Assembly (NCBI GenBank): GCA_017407225.1
Contig: JAFQWY010000116.1
Span: 1 to 56,411 of the forward strand
Direction of reading: 5' to 3'
Length of the DNA: 56,411 nt
From: Clostridia bacterium
GTDB lineage: Bacteria; Bacillota; Clostridia; Oscillospirales; CAG-272
Positions 43,442 to 51,764 of the stretch are shown piece by piece; position 1 is the stretch's first letter, and each line of letters starts with the position of its first letter. Under the pieces are notes generated by a model that ran no database searches, was not told the DNA's origin, and saw only the letters and a list, made by a program, of their open reading frames with translations. The position numbers and the translations under genes were made by a program.

Positions 43442-43446
43442 TGTGA

Positions 43447-45675
43447 TTATTCAATATAGCGGTATTTTGCGGCGTAGGAGAGCTTTTTCGCTCCTTCCTC
43501 CGGTGTCAGTGTTCCGTCCATGACCGAATCTGTGATCTCACCGATCTCATCCCGGAAATCGCTGTCGAGAATGTAGATATACGGCGAGCAGCCCGCCAGT
43601 GCCGCTTCCATGGCTTCGCAGAGTCTCTCCACATCCTCCATGTCCTCCGGCTGTACTTTTTCGTATTCGTTCCAGCTCAGGTCAAGATTCATGCCGCCCG
43701 ACAGTTCCCAGTAAAGCGCGGGATCCTTCAGAAGCATACTCTTCCCGGTGACCATCTGACCTGCCGTTTCCGGGGACGACAGAATCTCCAGATACCGCAG
43801 TGCCAGTTCCCGATGCTCCGTTTTGCCGTTGACAAACAGGAAGGCATCGGCTCTGGCATACCGCACACCGCTCACGGACGGCACGGGGACAACTTTCCGA
43901 TCCCGGTAACGGGGTGTGAGAAGATTCTTCACCAGAGTCGGATACAGCGGCAGGGTATTCAGCACCGGCGCAGGTTCGGATCCCCTGAAAAGCCCGGCAT
44001 CCCTGTACTTTTTCTCCATGGCAAGGCATTCCGCAATGGCGTCTTCATCCATTTTTCCGGTCTGCAGTCCCGTTTCCAGAAGCTCTGTGACTCCCGACAG
44101 CGGATAGCCCAGGTTCACATCCCCGTCCAGTGCCGCCGCTTCTTCGCAGACAGTCCGGAAATCGTCCGCCGTCCAGTCCGCGTCAATCTGGGGCAGTCCG
44201 GCCATGCGGTATTCCGTCCCGATGAAAACAGCCTCAGGAGCAATACTGCGCGGAATGCCGTACAGATGCCCGTCAAAGGTCATGATCTCCCGTACACCGT
44301 CCATGAAGTGATCGAAGTTAGCGTCAATGACAGCGGATTCCTCCAGCGGCAGATACAGACCGTAGTTCAGGAGGGATGCCGTTATGTTGTCGTATTTAGT
44401 GTCATAATAGACTACATCAAAATCGTTTTCCCCGGCAAGCAGCTTCATCCGCAGTCTTTCCACCAGCTGATCCGCCGGATAGGCCAGAGAATTGACGAAG
44501 GCTCCGGTCTGCTTTTCAAACTCGGAAATCTCCCATGCCAGCGATTCCGTAACCTTTGAGGAAGAATCCCGGAAGCTGTCATCCCTGTTGTGGGGAACCA
44601 GAAGAGTCAGAACTTCATCCTGTTCCGCAGACATATCCAGCACGGTGACGCAGTGATTGGCACGGTCGTAGAGGATAATGTCATGCCCGGTGAAAAACAG
44701 CCCGCCGCCTGTGGGACGAACCCCGTCTTCTCCTGCCGCAGCTATGGTATCCTCGTACCGATCGGCGGCATGCAGGGTGCGGATCCGGTAAATTCCCTCA
44801 TCTTCCCGCACAGAATACGCATATTCGGCAGCATTGGATTTATTGCTGCTGTCGTAATACACCCGTCCGTCTGCGGGATTATAGCAAAGTTCCGGCTCAT
44901 GGGGCAGATCATACCCGTCATCCGGTGTGATTTTTCCCGTTTCCGGATCCAGCCGGGACACGGTACTTGCTGAATATGCCGTGTGCCCGGAGATCATGTA
45001 TTCCCCGTCAGGCTGAATCAGAGCAAAATCCCCGCTGTCCTTATCCCATTTTGCCATGGCCAGAATGTATGTATCCAGCATCAGATCCGTGCGGCTTCCG
45101 TCCTGCAGTGAAAATATTGCCGCAGGATAGGTCCAGTCAATGATGCCCGATTCATTCCGCGAGGACTCCTCTCCCGTCCACCAGGTCACAATCAGATGTG
45201 TACTGTCGGCACATAACATGCCGTTCATGGATCGCTGAACCTCATCGGTATAGTCGCAGTCGGTTTCGTAGGTTCCGAGAACGGTGCCTGCGTGATCCAG
45301 CCGGGTGACAAGACCGTCATCGGTCAGCAGAAAAATGCCGCCATCACATACGAACAGATCGCGTACCATGCAGTCGGTTGTGTACAGGGGCGTGTACGTC
45401 TGACCGTCCGTGGTGCAGGTGCCGATTTCCCAACCATCGGCGAAGTCGGTAACCGTGCAGTACAGCCCGTTCCAGGGATAGATCCGGTCAGCGGCAGGGG
45501 CGAGGATGGTGTATCCCTCCGCAAGATCCGGCATTGCGTGCATGGGATTGGCGGTCAGTACGGGGAATGGGGTGTCGGGATTCCCGGATGTACCGCCGGC
45601 AGATGGATGTACGGAGTCGGGCTGTGTGCATCCCGTCATCAGGACGGCAAGAAGCAGAAGAAAAAATCGTTTCAT
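43447..45675 (-). CDS. Lipoprotein: family 1 solute-binding domain fused to a long N-terminal region
   Basis: The product is 742 residues. ATG 45675 follows GGGAG. Lipobox LMTGC gives Cys16. Residues about 40-370 resemble a beta-propeller/WD-like reporter region (repeated 'DGGIFLLTDDGLVTRLDHAG'-type segments). Residues about 380-742 are an extracellular solute-binding protein, family 1: FEKQTGAFVN, LLAGENDFDVVYYD, FDGHLYGIPRSI, and a C-terminal helical lobe. Ordinary binding proteins are about 450 residues, so the fusion is unusual. No ABC permease genes are adjacent; it may feed a distant transporter or act as a sensor. Confidence 0.82.
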   Translation of the reverse strand: MKRFFLLLLAVLMTGCTQPDSVHPSAGGTSGNPDTPFPVLTANPMHAMPDLAEGYTILAPAADRIYPWNGLYCTVTDFADGWEIGTCTTDGQTYTPLYTTDCMVRDLFVCDGGIFLLTDDGLVTRLDHAGTVLGTYETDCDYTDEVQRSMNGMLCADSTHLIVTWWTGEESSRNESGIIDWTYPAAIFSLQDGSRTDLMLDTYILAMAKWDKDSGDFALIQPDGEYMISGHTAYSASTVSRLDPETGKITPDDGYDLPHEPELCYNPADGRVYYDSSNKSNAAEYAYSVREDEGIYRIRTLHAADRYEDTIAAAGEDGVRPTGGGLFFTGHDIILYDRANHCVTVLDMSAEQDEVLTLLVPHNRDDSFRDSSSKVTESLAWEISEFEKQTGAFVNSLAYPADQLVERLRMKLLAGENDFDVVYYDTKYDNITASLLNYGLYLPLEESAVIDANFDHFMDGVREIMTFDGHLYGIPRSIAPEAVFIGTEYRMAGLPQIDADWTADDFRTVCEEAAALDGDVNLGYPLSGVTELLETGLQTGKMDEDAIAECLAMEKKYRDAGLFRGSEPAPVLNTLPLYPTLVKNLLTPRYRDRKVVPVPSVSGVRYARADAFLFVNGKTEHRELALRYLEILSSPETAGQMVTGKSMLLKDPALYWELSGGMNLDLSWNEYEKVQPEDMEDVERLCEAMEAALAGCSPYIYILDSDFRDEIGEITDSVMDGTLTPEEGAKKLSYAAKYRYIE

Positions 45676-45744
45676 TTCATATCTCCCGGTTTGGTGTATA
45701 TGAAATAAAACGATCCGGCGCGGCGGAATATTCCCGCCATCGGG

Positions 45745-45851
45745 CGGAAAAGAAAAAATATCCGGATTCGGCATGACTGAGCCGGATAAACAAAAAACGG
45801 GCACAGACCCGCAACATTTATATTATATCACATCTTGAGGGGGACTGTAAA
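45745..45851 (-). promoter_or_regulatory. Promoter and terminator-like leader of the solute-binding gene
   Basis: On the minus strand TTTACA (45846-45851), 18 bp, TATAAT (45822-45827). Directly behind are two hairpins each followed by T6: CGGG/CCCG (45798-45811) and TATCCGG/CCGGATA (45759-45788). Both precede the start at 45675. Confidence 0.6.
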
Positions 45852-45924
45852 GCGTTTTGTAAACATTTTTTGAATTTCAGGTTGATGCACAAAATGTTAT
45901 TATAAATTTCAGACAAAATATCAA

Positions 45925-45953
45925 TTGAATTTGCGGAAAGCTTGTGCTATAAT
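45925..45953 (+). promoter_or_regulatory. Promoter of the mini-ORF leader
   Basis: TTGAAT (45925-45930), 17 bp, TATAAT (45948-45953). Confidence 0.7.
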
Positions 45954-45983
45954 GTAATCACAAAAGAAAGAGAGGACAAACCG

Positions 45984-45995
45984 ATGTACAACTAA
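45984..45995 (+). CDS. Possible mini-ORF (Met-Tyr-Asn) in leader
   Basis: ATG-TAC-AAC-TAA is preceded by AGAGAGGA at suitable spacing and enclosed by a TGTAC/GTACA hairpin. It is too short for a product; if real it serves regulation. Confidence 0.3.
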   Translation: MYN

Positions 45996-46181
45996 AGTAC
46001 AGGGATCTCAGAAAGATAACACAGAAATAGAGGTTATCGGAAATTTGAAATCCCGGTGATGATCCGTCTCCCGCATCCGCTCAATCGGAAGATGTGATTC
46101 TCAGCAGAGAAAAAAGATCCGAGTGACTGAACGGATTCCATTCAGCCGGAGACAGGCAGCAGAAAGAGAGGAATAAAAAAG

Positions 46182-46208
46182 ATGTTAGATATCAAGAATC
46201 ACAAGTGA
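46182..46208 (+). CDS. Possible leader peptide MLDIKNHK
   Basis: An eight-codon ORF is preceded by GAGAGGA nine bases upstream. Its stop TGA lies inside the 5' arm of the terminator that follows, the geometry of translation-controlled attenuation. The residues also resemble the start of ABC ATPases (MLDIKN), so it may instead be the stub of a lost gene. Confidence 0.4.
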   Translation: MLDIKNHK

Positions 46209-46262
46209 CCCTTGGCTGTGTTTTGTGAAGAAAGAACATGGTCAAGGGTCACTCTTATTTTA
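46204..46262 (+). terminator. Terminator / attenuator ahead of the sulfatase
   Basis: A perfect 11-bp stem, AGTGACCCTTG (46204-46214) with CAAGGGTCACT (46243-46253), is followed by CTTATTTTA. The gap 45676-46357 otherwise holds two promoters and the two mini-ORFs. Confidence 0.8.
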
Positions 46263-46357
46263 TGGAAAAACGGAGCCTGCAGGGGCTTTTTTTCTTTACT
46301 TTTCTGCCGATTCATGGTATACTGTTTCATAAGATCAGATTTAACGGAGGTTAATCC

Positions 46358-47875
46358 ATGTCCCGCCCCAATATCCTCTTTATCACCACCGACGAGCAGC
46401 ATCTGCGCACGCTATCCTGCTACGGATGCGAAACGGGAACCACCCCCTGCCTGGATGCCCTTGCGTCCGGTGCCGATGTGTATGAGAACGCATATACTGT
46501 CAGCCCCGTCTGTCTGCCTGCGCGATGTGCCTTCATGACCGGGATGTACCCCCATCATTCCGGCTCCATCAGCAACATCTTCGGCGCATCCCTGTCCCTT
46601 CAGTTCCCCAATCTGTTCACGGAACTGAAGAAGCAGGGATACCGCACCGCACTTCACGGCAAATGCCACTTCATCCCCGTACCGTATCCTGCAACCCGCG
46701 GCGACATGACGCTGGAATACGAGCATTTCATCGCCTACTACAAACTGCTGGGCATGGACAGGCTGAGCCTCCAGGACGACAAGAACAACTCTCTCTGGTA
46801 CTACGACGACTATGCAAAGGATCTGGCACGGCAGGATATGCTGAAGAAATGCCGGTACGAGGCTCATGAGAATCCGGAAAATCACGGATACTACGATTTC
46901 CCCTTTGAATCCGGAATGCATCCGGACGCCTGGGTGGGGAAGCGTGCTGTGGAGGATATCGAATGCCGCAATGCCGATGAAAACAACTTCATCTGGGTCA
47001 GCTTCTCAGGCCCCCACTACCCCGTGGATACACCCCGGGAATACACCGACCGCATTGACGTAAACAAGCTGGAACCCCGCATTTTCCGGGAAGACGAGTG
47101 GGATGACGACAGCAAATACCACGTCAAAGGCTACCACGGTCCCGGAACCACCGAGGGAAGCGGTCACGCAAAGGACGGCGCCCAGAAGAATTACACGGAA
47201 GAATACTGGCTGCAGTGGCGCAGACGGTATTTCGGGAACATCGCCCTCATCGATGAGTGGGTGGGGAAGATTCTGGATGCCGCTGAGAAAAAATTCGGGG
47301 ACAATCTTCTGGTGATTTTCACCGCCGACCACGGGGAAATGATGGGGAATCATTCTCTCTGGGGCAAGAACGGTGCGCTGTTTGAAGATGTTCTGCGGAT
47401 TCCCCTGATTCTTCGTCAGCCCGGTCAGAAGGAAGGAAAGCGGATCTCTGAAACCGTGTCCTCCCTTGAGCTGTTTCCCACCATCCTCACCTGTGCCGGC
47501 GCACCGGTTCCCGATCACGCGGACGGTGTGACGCTGGATGAAATGGTACAGCAGGGCGGACGTCCCTATATCATCAGTGAATGCGACAACCGAGCGGTCA
47601 TTCTCAAAGACGGCATCAAGCTGGAGTACAACCGACCCAACCTCCGGGGAAAGATGTACCGGGAGCTGTATGACCTGAGAGAGGATCCCAACGAATTTGA
47701 CAACCGCTATGCCGACAGCCGGTATGCGGATACCATCGCTCAGCTGACTGCACTTCTGGAAGCCGAGCCGGATCTGATGGAAACTGTGTTCCGCCCCTAC
47801 GCGGACGGCGGTGACTACTGGCTCAACGACGGAAACGGTGCCGGATTTGCCTTCAACGGTGCGAAGCCTGAATAA
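46358..47875 (+). CDS. Sulfatase (alkaline phosphatase superfamily)
   Basis: The product is 505 residues. ATG follows GGAGG. Opening PNILFITTDEQHLRTLSCYG holds the metal-binding Asp. The sulfatase signature is C52-L-P-A-R (VCLPARCAFMTGMYPHHSG), whose Cys would be oxidised to formylglycine. FTADHGEMMGNHSLWGKNGA carries the second metal site. There is no signal peptide, so the enzyme appears cytoplasmic, acting on imported sulfated sugars or esters. The anaerobic maturase it needs is not in this window. A weak promoter (TTTACT, 17 bp, TATACT, about 46297-46325) lies just upstream, behind the terminator-bearing leader. Confidence 0.9.
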   Translation: MSRPNILFITTDEQHLRTLSCYGCETGTTPCLDALASGADVYENAYTVSPVCLPARCAFMTGMYPHHSGSISNIFGASLSLQFPNLFTELKKQGYRTALHGKCHFIPVPYPATRGDMTLEYEHFIAYYKLLGMDRLSLQDDKNNSLWYYDDYAKDLARQDMLKKCRYEAHENPENHGYYDFPFESGMHPDAWVGKRAVEDIECRNADENNFIWVSFSGPHYPVDTPREYTDRIDVNKLEPRIFREDEWDDDSKYHVKGYHGPGTTEGSGHAKDGAQKNYTEEYWLQWRRRYFGNIALIDEWVGKILDAAEKKFGDNLLVIFTADHGEMMGNHSLWGKNGALFEDVLRIPLILRQPGQKEGKRISETVSSLELFPTILTCAGAPVPDHADGVTLDEMVQQGGRPYIISECDNRAVILKDGIKLEYNRPNLRGKMYRELYDLREDPNEFDNRYADSRYADTIAQLTALLEAEPDLMETVFRPYADGGDYWLNDGNGAGFAFNGAKPE

Positions 47876-47879
47876 AACA

Positions 47880-47924
47880 GAACTGCCGTACTCCGGTTTT
47901 TCCGGAAATACGGCAGTTTTTGCT
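47880..47924. terminator. Bidirectional terminator after the sulfatase
   Basis: A 10-bp AACTGCCGTA/TACGGCAGTT stem with inner CCGG pairs, followed by T5, lies between convergent genes. Confidence 0.85.
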
Positions 47925-49519
47925 TACTTGTATTCTTCCACGATCTTCGAGATTGCCAGATAATCGTTTGTCAGGATGGTGTCAATGCCCATGTCAAGGT
48001 ACTGGCGGCAGGTTTCTTCGTCGTCCGACCAGAACACATTGCACAGGATGCCGTGGGCGTGTGCCTTTTCCACCATTTCCCTGTTGAAATAGGGGCGGAA
48101 CAGCTGAACCTTTTCGCATCCCAGCTCGATGGCACGGTCAACGATGGCCCACGGACGGCGTCCGTCATGTCCCACGCACCGGCACAGATCGGGCGCGTAT
48201 TCGTGAACCTTCCGGAGAATGTCGTCGCTGGTGGTCATGAAGTAGATGTACTTTTCACAGTCGTATTTCCGGATCAGCCCCACGATTTTCTCGATCATGG
48301 GATCGGGCTTCTCGGTGTCCCAGATCTTCACATGGATGTTCATGATGGTGTGGCAGGAGAATTTCGCAAGGATTTCCTCGAATTTTACGATTTTCAGCCC
48401 CTTGAACTTTTCTCTGTGCTTCACGCCGAAATCAAAGTCAAGCAGCTCGTCGTAGGTGTAGTCCCAGACATTGCCGTGACCGTCGGAAACCCGGTCGAGG
48501 GTGCTGTCGTGGATGGAAACCAGCTCGCCGTCTTTGGTTGCCCACAGGTCGAACTCGATTTCCTCAGCCCCAAGAGCAATGGCGGCACCGAAGGCGGGCA
48601 TGCTGTTTTCCGGTGCCAGCGTGCTCCATCCACGGTGGGCGCAGGTTCTGGGGTATGGCATCCGGTCATCGGGTCTTACGATCATGGGGCCGCCCGGACG
48701 GTAGTTCCACGGAGTCCGTCCGATTTCGATGTACTCGTAGTGGGCGGCATCTCCACGTCCGAATCCGGCAGGCTTGTAATACTTGTCGTGGGGATCGAAT
48801 TCCGCAGTTTCACAGCCGAAACGTCCATTCATGTTGGCGAGAACTTCACCCTTGGGGGATACAATCATGGATGCGCCGCATATGGTGGAATCCTCCCCGA
48901 AGCTCACGGACGAGCGGACAACGTAGGCATTGGTGTTGTAGGCGAGGAAGCGGCACATGATTTCCAGAGCATCGTGGCTGTCACTGCGCTGGAGGGAGCA
49001 TCCGATGATGACGTCCATGTTCTGCCGCGCCATGGCGGCGAAGGCTTCGTAGAAGTAGAAATCGTAGCAGGTCAGGAACCCGTAGCGGACTCCGTCGATC
49101 TCGATCACCGGAGGCGGGGTGAATTCTTCGGTATACTCATGTCCGATTCCGGCATCCAGCTCCAGCGGAGGAATGTGGCGTTTGTAATATTCTCCGATCC
49201 GCTGACCGTCACGGCCGATGGCGACGGTGGTATTCCGGTATTCGCCGTCCGCTTCCACGAGGGTATTGACAAACACAATCGCCTGACAGCGGACAGCGGT
49301 TTCAGAGCATTTCCGCATCAGGGAATCCGCGTACTTTCCGTGATCGGTGAGGATTTCCTCACGGGTATTGGCGGCACAGGGCACATCGCTGTATTCCGGC
49401 AGAACGATCACGTCCACGGAGTTGTCCAGGGTATCAAGGAGATTCATCTTGAAGTCATAGCAGGCATCGCTGCGGCTTCTGTCCCGGGAGTATGGCGGCT
49501 GAATGATGGCATATTTCAT
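47924..49519 (-). CDS. Nitrilase-family amidohydrolase fused to glycerophosphodiester phosphodiesterase
   Basis: The product is 531 residues. Residues about 1-270 are a carbon-nitrogen hydrolase with the complete triad E42 (VLPEYS), K113 (YYKRHIPP) and C151 (FLTCYDF). Residues about 285-531 are a GDPD domain: H295-R-G (CAHRGWS), E322/D324 (IEFDLWATKDG), H337-D (SIHDST), and the C-terminal LFRPYFN and TILTNDY. Both active sites look intact, implying a bifunctional cytoplasmic enzyme (no signal peptide). A substrate carrying both an amide and a glycerophosphodiester, such as a glycerophospho-N-acyl compound, would fit, but this is conjecture. Divergent from the GH43-like gene. Confidence 0.88.
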   Translation of the reverse strand: MKYAIIQPPYSRDRSRSDACYDFKMNLLDTLDNSVDVIVLPEYSDVPCAANTREEILTDHGKYADSLMRKCSETAVRCQAIVFVNTLVEADGEYRNTTVAIGRDGQRIGEYYKRHIPPLELDAGIGHEYTEEFTPPPVIEIDGVRYGFLTCYDFYFYEAFAAMARQNMDVIIGCSLQRSDSHDALEIMCRFLAYNTNAYVVRSSVSFGEDSTICGASMIVSPKGEVLANMNGRFGCETAEFDPHDKYYKPAGFGRGDAAHYEYIEIGRTPWNYRPGGPMIVRPDDRMPYPRTCAHRGWSTLAPENSMPAFGAAIALGAEEIEFDLWATKDGELVSIHDSTLDRVSDGHGNVWDYTYDELLDFDFGVKHREKFKGLKIVKFEEILAKFSCHTIMNIHVKIWDTEKPDPMIEKIVGLIRKYDCEKYIYFMTTSDDILRKVHEYAPDLCRCVGHDGRRPWAIVDRAIELGCEKVQLFRPYFNREMVEKAHAHGILCNVFWSDDEETCRQYLDMGIDTILTNDYLAISKIVEEYK

Positions 49520-49549
49520 TGGTTCGGCTCCTTTGCGGTGTTTTTCTTC

Positions 49550-49578
49550 ATTATATCAGAAGGGAAGGAGAATTGCAA
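49550..49578 (-). promoter_or_regulatory. Promoter of the nitrilase-GDPD gene
   Basis: Minus strand TTGCAA (49573-49578), 17 bp, TATAAT (49550-49555). Confidence 0.75.
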
Positions 49579-49598
49579 TTGTTTTTGCATTGCAATTC
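49570..49598. promoter_or_regulatory. Perfect inverted repeat over back-to-back promoters
   Basis: GAATTGCAAT (49570-49579) and ATTGCAATTC (49589-49598) are separated by nine bases. Each arm contains the -35 box of one of two divergent promoters. Confidence 0.7.
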
Positions 49599-49618
49599 TT
49601 ACAGTGATCTGGTATAAT
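49590..49618 (+). promoter_or_regulatory. Promoter of the GH43-like gene
   Basis: TTGCAA (49590-49595), 17 bp, TATAAT (49613-49618). Confidence 0.75.
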
Positions 49619-49653
49619 AAAAGAAAAACGGCAGATGCCGGAAAGGAAATCCT

Positions 49654-50561
49654 ATGAAATTCTCCATCCGCAATCCCCTTGATGAAGGCTGGTACGCCGA
49701 TCCCGAAGCCAGATACTACGAGGGAAAATACATTATCTATGTAACCCACTCTCTCCCCTTTGACGATCAGCACAATCACACCTGCTTCGTATCCGAAGAC
49801 CTGACCCACTGGGAAAAGATCGAAAACATCATCGACATGGAGGGCTTCCATGGGCAAAGTGCGCTATCTGGGCACCCACCATTGAAGAAAAGAACGGCAA
49901 GTACTACTACATCTTCGCATCCAACGATATTCCCCACAAGAGCGAGATCGGCGGTCTGGAAATCGCAGTTTCCGACAGTCCCACCGGTCCTTTCAAGGCA
50001 CTGATGGACAAGCCCCTGGTGGGCGAATTCCACCACGGCGCACAGCCCATCGACGCGCACCTGTTCAAGGACGACGACGGCACCATGTATCTCTACTACG
50101 GCGGCTGGGGTCACTGCAACATCTGCAAAATGAACGACGAGATGACCGGATTTGTACCCTTTGAGGACGGCGAAGTCTTCAAGGAAATCACGCCCCCCGA
50201 CTACGTGGAAGGTCCCTGCATGATGAAGCGCGGCGACAAGTACTACTTCATGTGGTCCGCAGGCGGCTGGGGCAACGGTACCTACCGTGTCAACACCTGC
50301 ATCGCGGACAAGCCGTGGGGTCCCTTCACCGAAGCATCCACGATCCTCTCCACCGGTGACTCCAAGATTGCAAACGGCCCCGGTCACAACGGTTTCCTGT
50401 ACCTGCCCGAAAAAGATCAGTACCTGATGGTTTACCACCGCCACAAGCCCGAGATCCGGGACGGCAATGCCAGATTCCTCTGCATCGACCGCATGGATCT
50501 GGACGAAAACGGAAACATCATCCCCGTTGTCATGACCGAGGAATGGGAGTACGACGAATAA
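49654..50561 (+). pseudogene. GH43-like glycosidase, frameshifted at about 49849
   Basis: The first 65 codons encode the start of a five-bladed propeller glycosidase (GWYADPEARYYEGKYIIYVT holds the catalytic-base Asp; VSEDLTHWEKI). After GGC-TTC the frame must lose one base: reading TGG-GCA-AAG from 49851 gives WAKCAIWAPTIEEKNGKYYY, the expected family sequence, and continues to the stop at 50561 with IDAHLFKDDDGTMYLYYGG and VEGP (catalytic acid). A single missing base in the codon at 49849-49850 explains it. Without it the product would be about 302 residues, full length for the subgroup. Either a true recent mutation or a sequencing error. Confidence 0.85.
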
Positions 50562-50569
50562 TTGAATCA

Positions 50570-50622
50570 GAAAACGGCAGCCGCATTCGGGAGTTTCCCG
50601 GACACAGCTGCCGTGTTTGTTT
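50570..50622. terminator. Bidirectional terminator
   Basis: ACGGCAGC (50574-50581) and GCTGCCGT (50607-50614) with an inner CGGG/CCCG lie between convergent genes. Confidence 0.8.
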
Positions 50623-50629
50623 TGGTTAT

Positions 50630-51646
50630 TTATGCGATATCATTCAGATCGGCTTCGCAGAGAGCCTGAGTCAGCTTGACGCATTCTTCCACGTCACCCA
50701 TGTCGATGGTTTCCCAGGAGGAGTGGATGTAGCGGGTGGGAATGGAGATGCATCCCGCAACCGCACCGCCTGCAGTCTGCTGCATGGAGGAGGTATCGGT
50801 GCCGCCGCCGGTGAGGATTTCCAGCTGATAGCGGATCCGCTGGGTCTTGGAGAGGGAAATCATCTTGTCAACCAGACCCCGGTCGCATATCACGGAGGAG
50901 TCCTTGATCTTGATGGCAGCGCCGTCGCCGAGGGCGATTGCCATTTTGCCTGCCCCCTGAGCATCGCCGGTAGCGGTTACGTCCAGGGCAACGCCCACAT
51001 CGGGCTGGATGGCATATGCGGCAGTCTTGGAACCGCGGCAGCCCACTTCTTCCTGAACGGTGAATACGAAGTAGGTATCGTTGGCACAGGATCCGCGTTC
51101 TGCCAGTCTCTTTGCGGCTTCGATGAGAACAACCGCACCGATTCTGTCATCCAGAGGTCTGCCTGCCGCACGGGTGCCCATGAGCTTGATGACATCGGAA
51201 ACCACCGCGAAGGTATCGCCGATCTTCACCTTGCGCTGTGCCTCCTTGCGGTTCTTCGCGCCGATGTCAACCACGAACTTTTCCTGACGGAAGTCACCGG
51301 CACCCACACCGGATTCGGGAACCAGAACGCCGCGGAGACCGTTTTCAAATACCACCTGCGTGAACGCCGCGGATGCGAAGTTGATGCCGCCCAGGGTATT
51401 GAAGCGGATGAAGCCGTTTTCTTCGATATAAGTAACGATGAAGCCGATTTCGTCGATGTGTGCGGCGAACATGAGCTTCTTTTTGTTTTCGGCACTGCCC
51501 GCCTTGAAAGCGATCAGGTTGCCCAGAGCGTCGGTGGATACGGAATCCACGTAAGGTGCGATTTCTTCGGCAATTACGCCGGCAACAGCCTGTTCACGTC
51601 CGCTGACGGAAAGAGGCTTGCAGATTTTCTTGGTTAAATTGAACAT
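50630..51646 (-). CDS. M42-family metallo-aminopeptidase (copy 3)
   Basis: The product is 338 residues. M42 metal and catalytic motifs are in order: AAHIDEIGF (metal His/Asp), RPLDDRIGAVVLIEA (bridging Asp), QEEVGCRGSKTAAY (catalytic Glu pair), ALDVTATGD, and the final His in TRYIHSSWETID. These form large cytoplasmic tetrahedral dodecamers that trim short peptides. It is the last gene of a run of three paralogues after murD, separated from copy 2 by a 118-bp gap. Confidence 0.92.
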   Translation of the reverse strand: MFNLTKKICKPLSVSGREQAVAGVIAEEIAPYVDSVSTDALGNLIAFKAGSAENKKKLMFAAHIDEIGFIVTYIEENGFIRFNTLGGINFASAAFTQVVFENGLRGVLVPESGVGAGDFRQEKFVVDIGAKNRKEAQRKVKIGDTFAVVSDVIKLMGTRAAGRPLDDRIGAVVLIEAAKRLAERGSCANDTYFVFTVQEEVGCRGSKTAAYAIQPDVGVALDVTATGDAQGAGKMAIALGDGAAIKIKDSSVICDRGLVDKMISLSKTQRIRYQLEILTGGGTDTSSMQQTAGGAVAGCISIPTRYIHSSWETIDMGDVEECVKLTQALCEADLNDIA

Positions 51647-51764
51647 AGGATTCTGACTCCTGTAATTTTTTCTGTTTTTTATGTGTAGAGAAACTGCCCG
51701 TAAATCTCAGGCTTATTAGCTTTTATCGATTCAATTTTATCTATTCTCTTAGGCGTCAGCCGCT

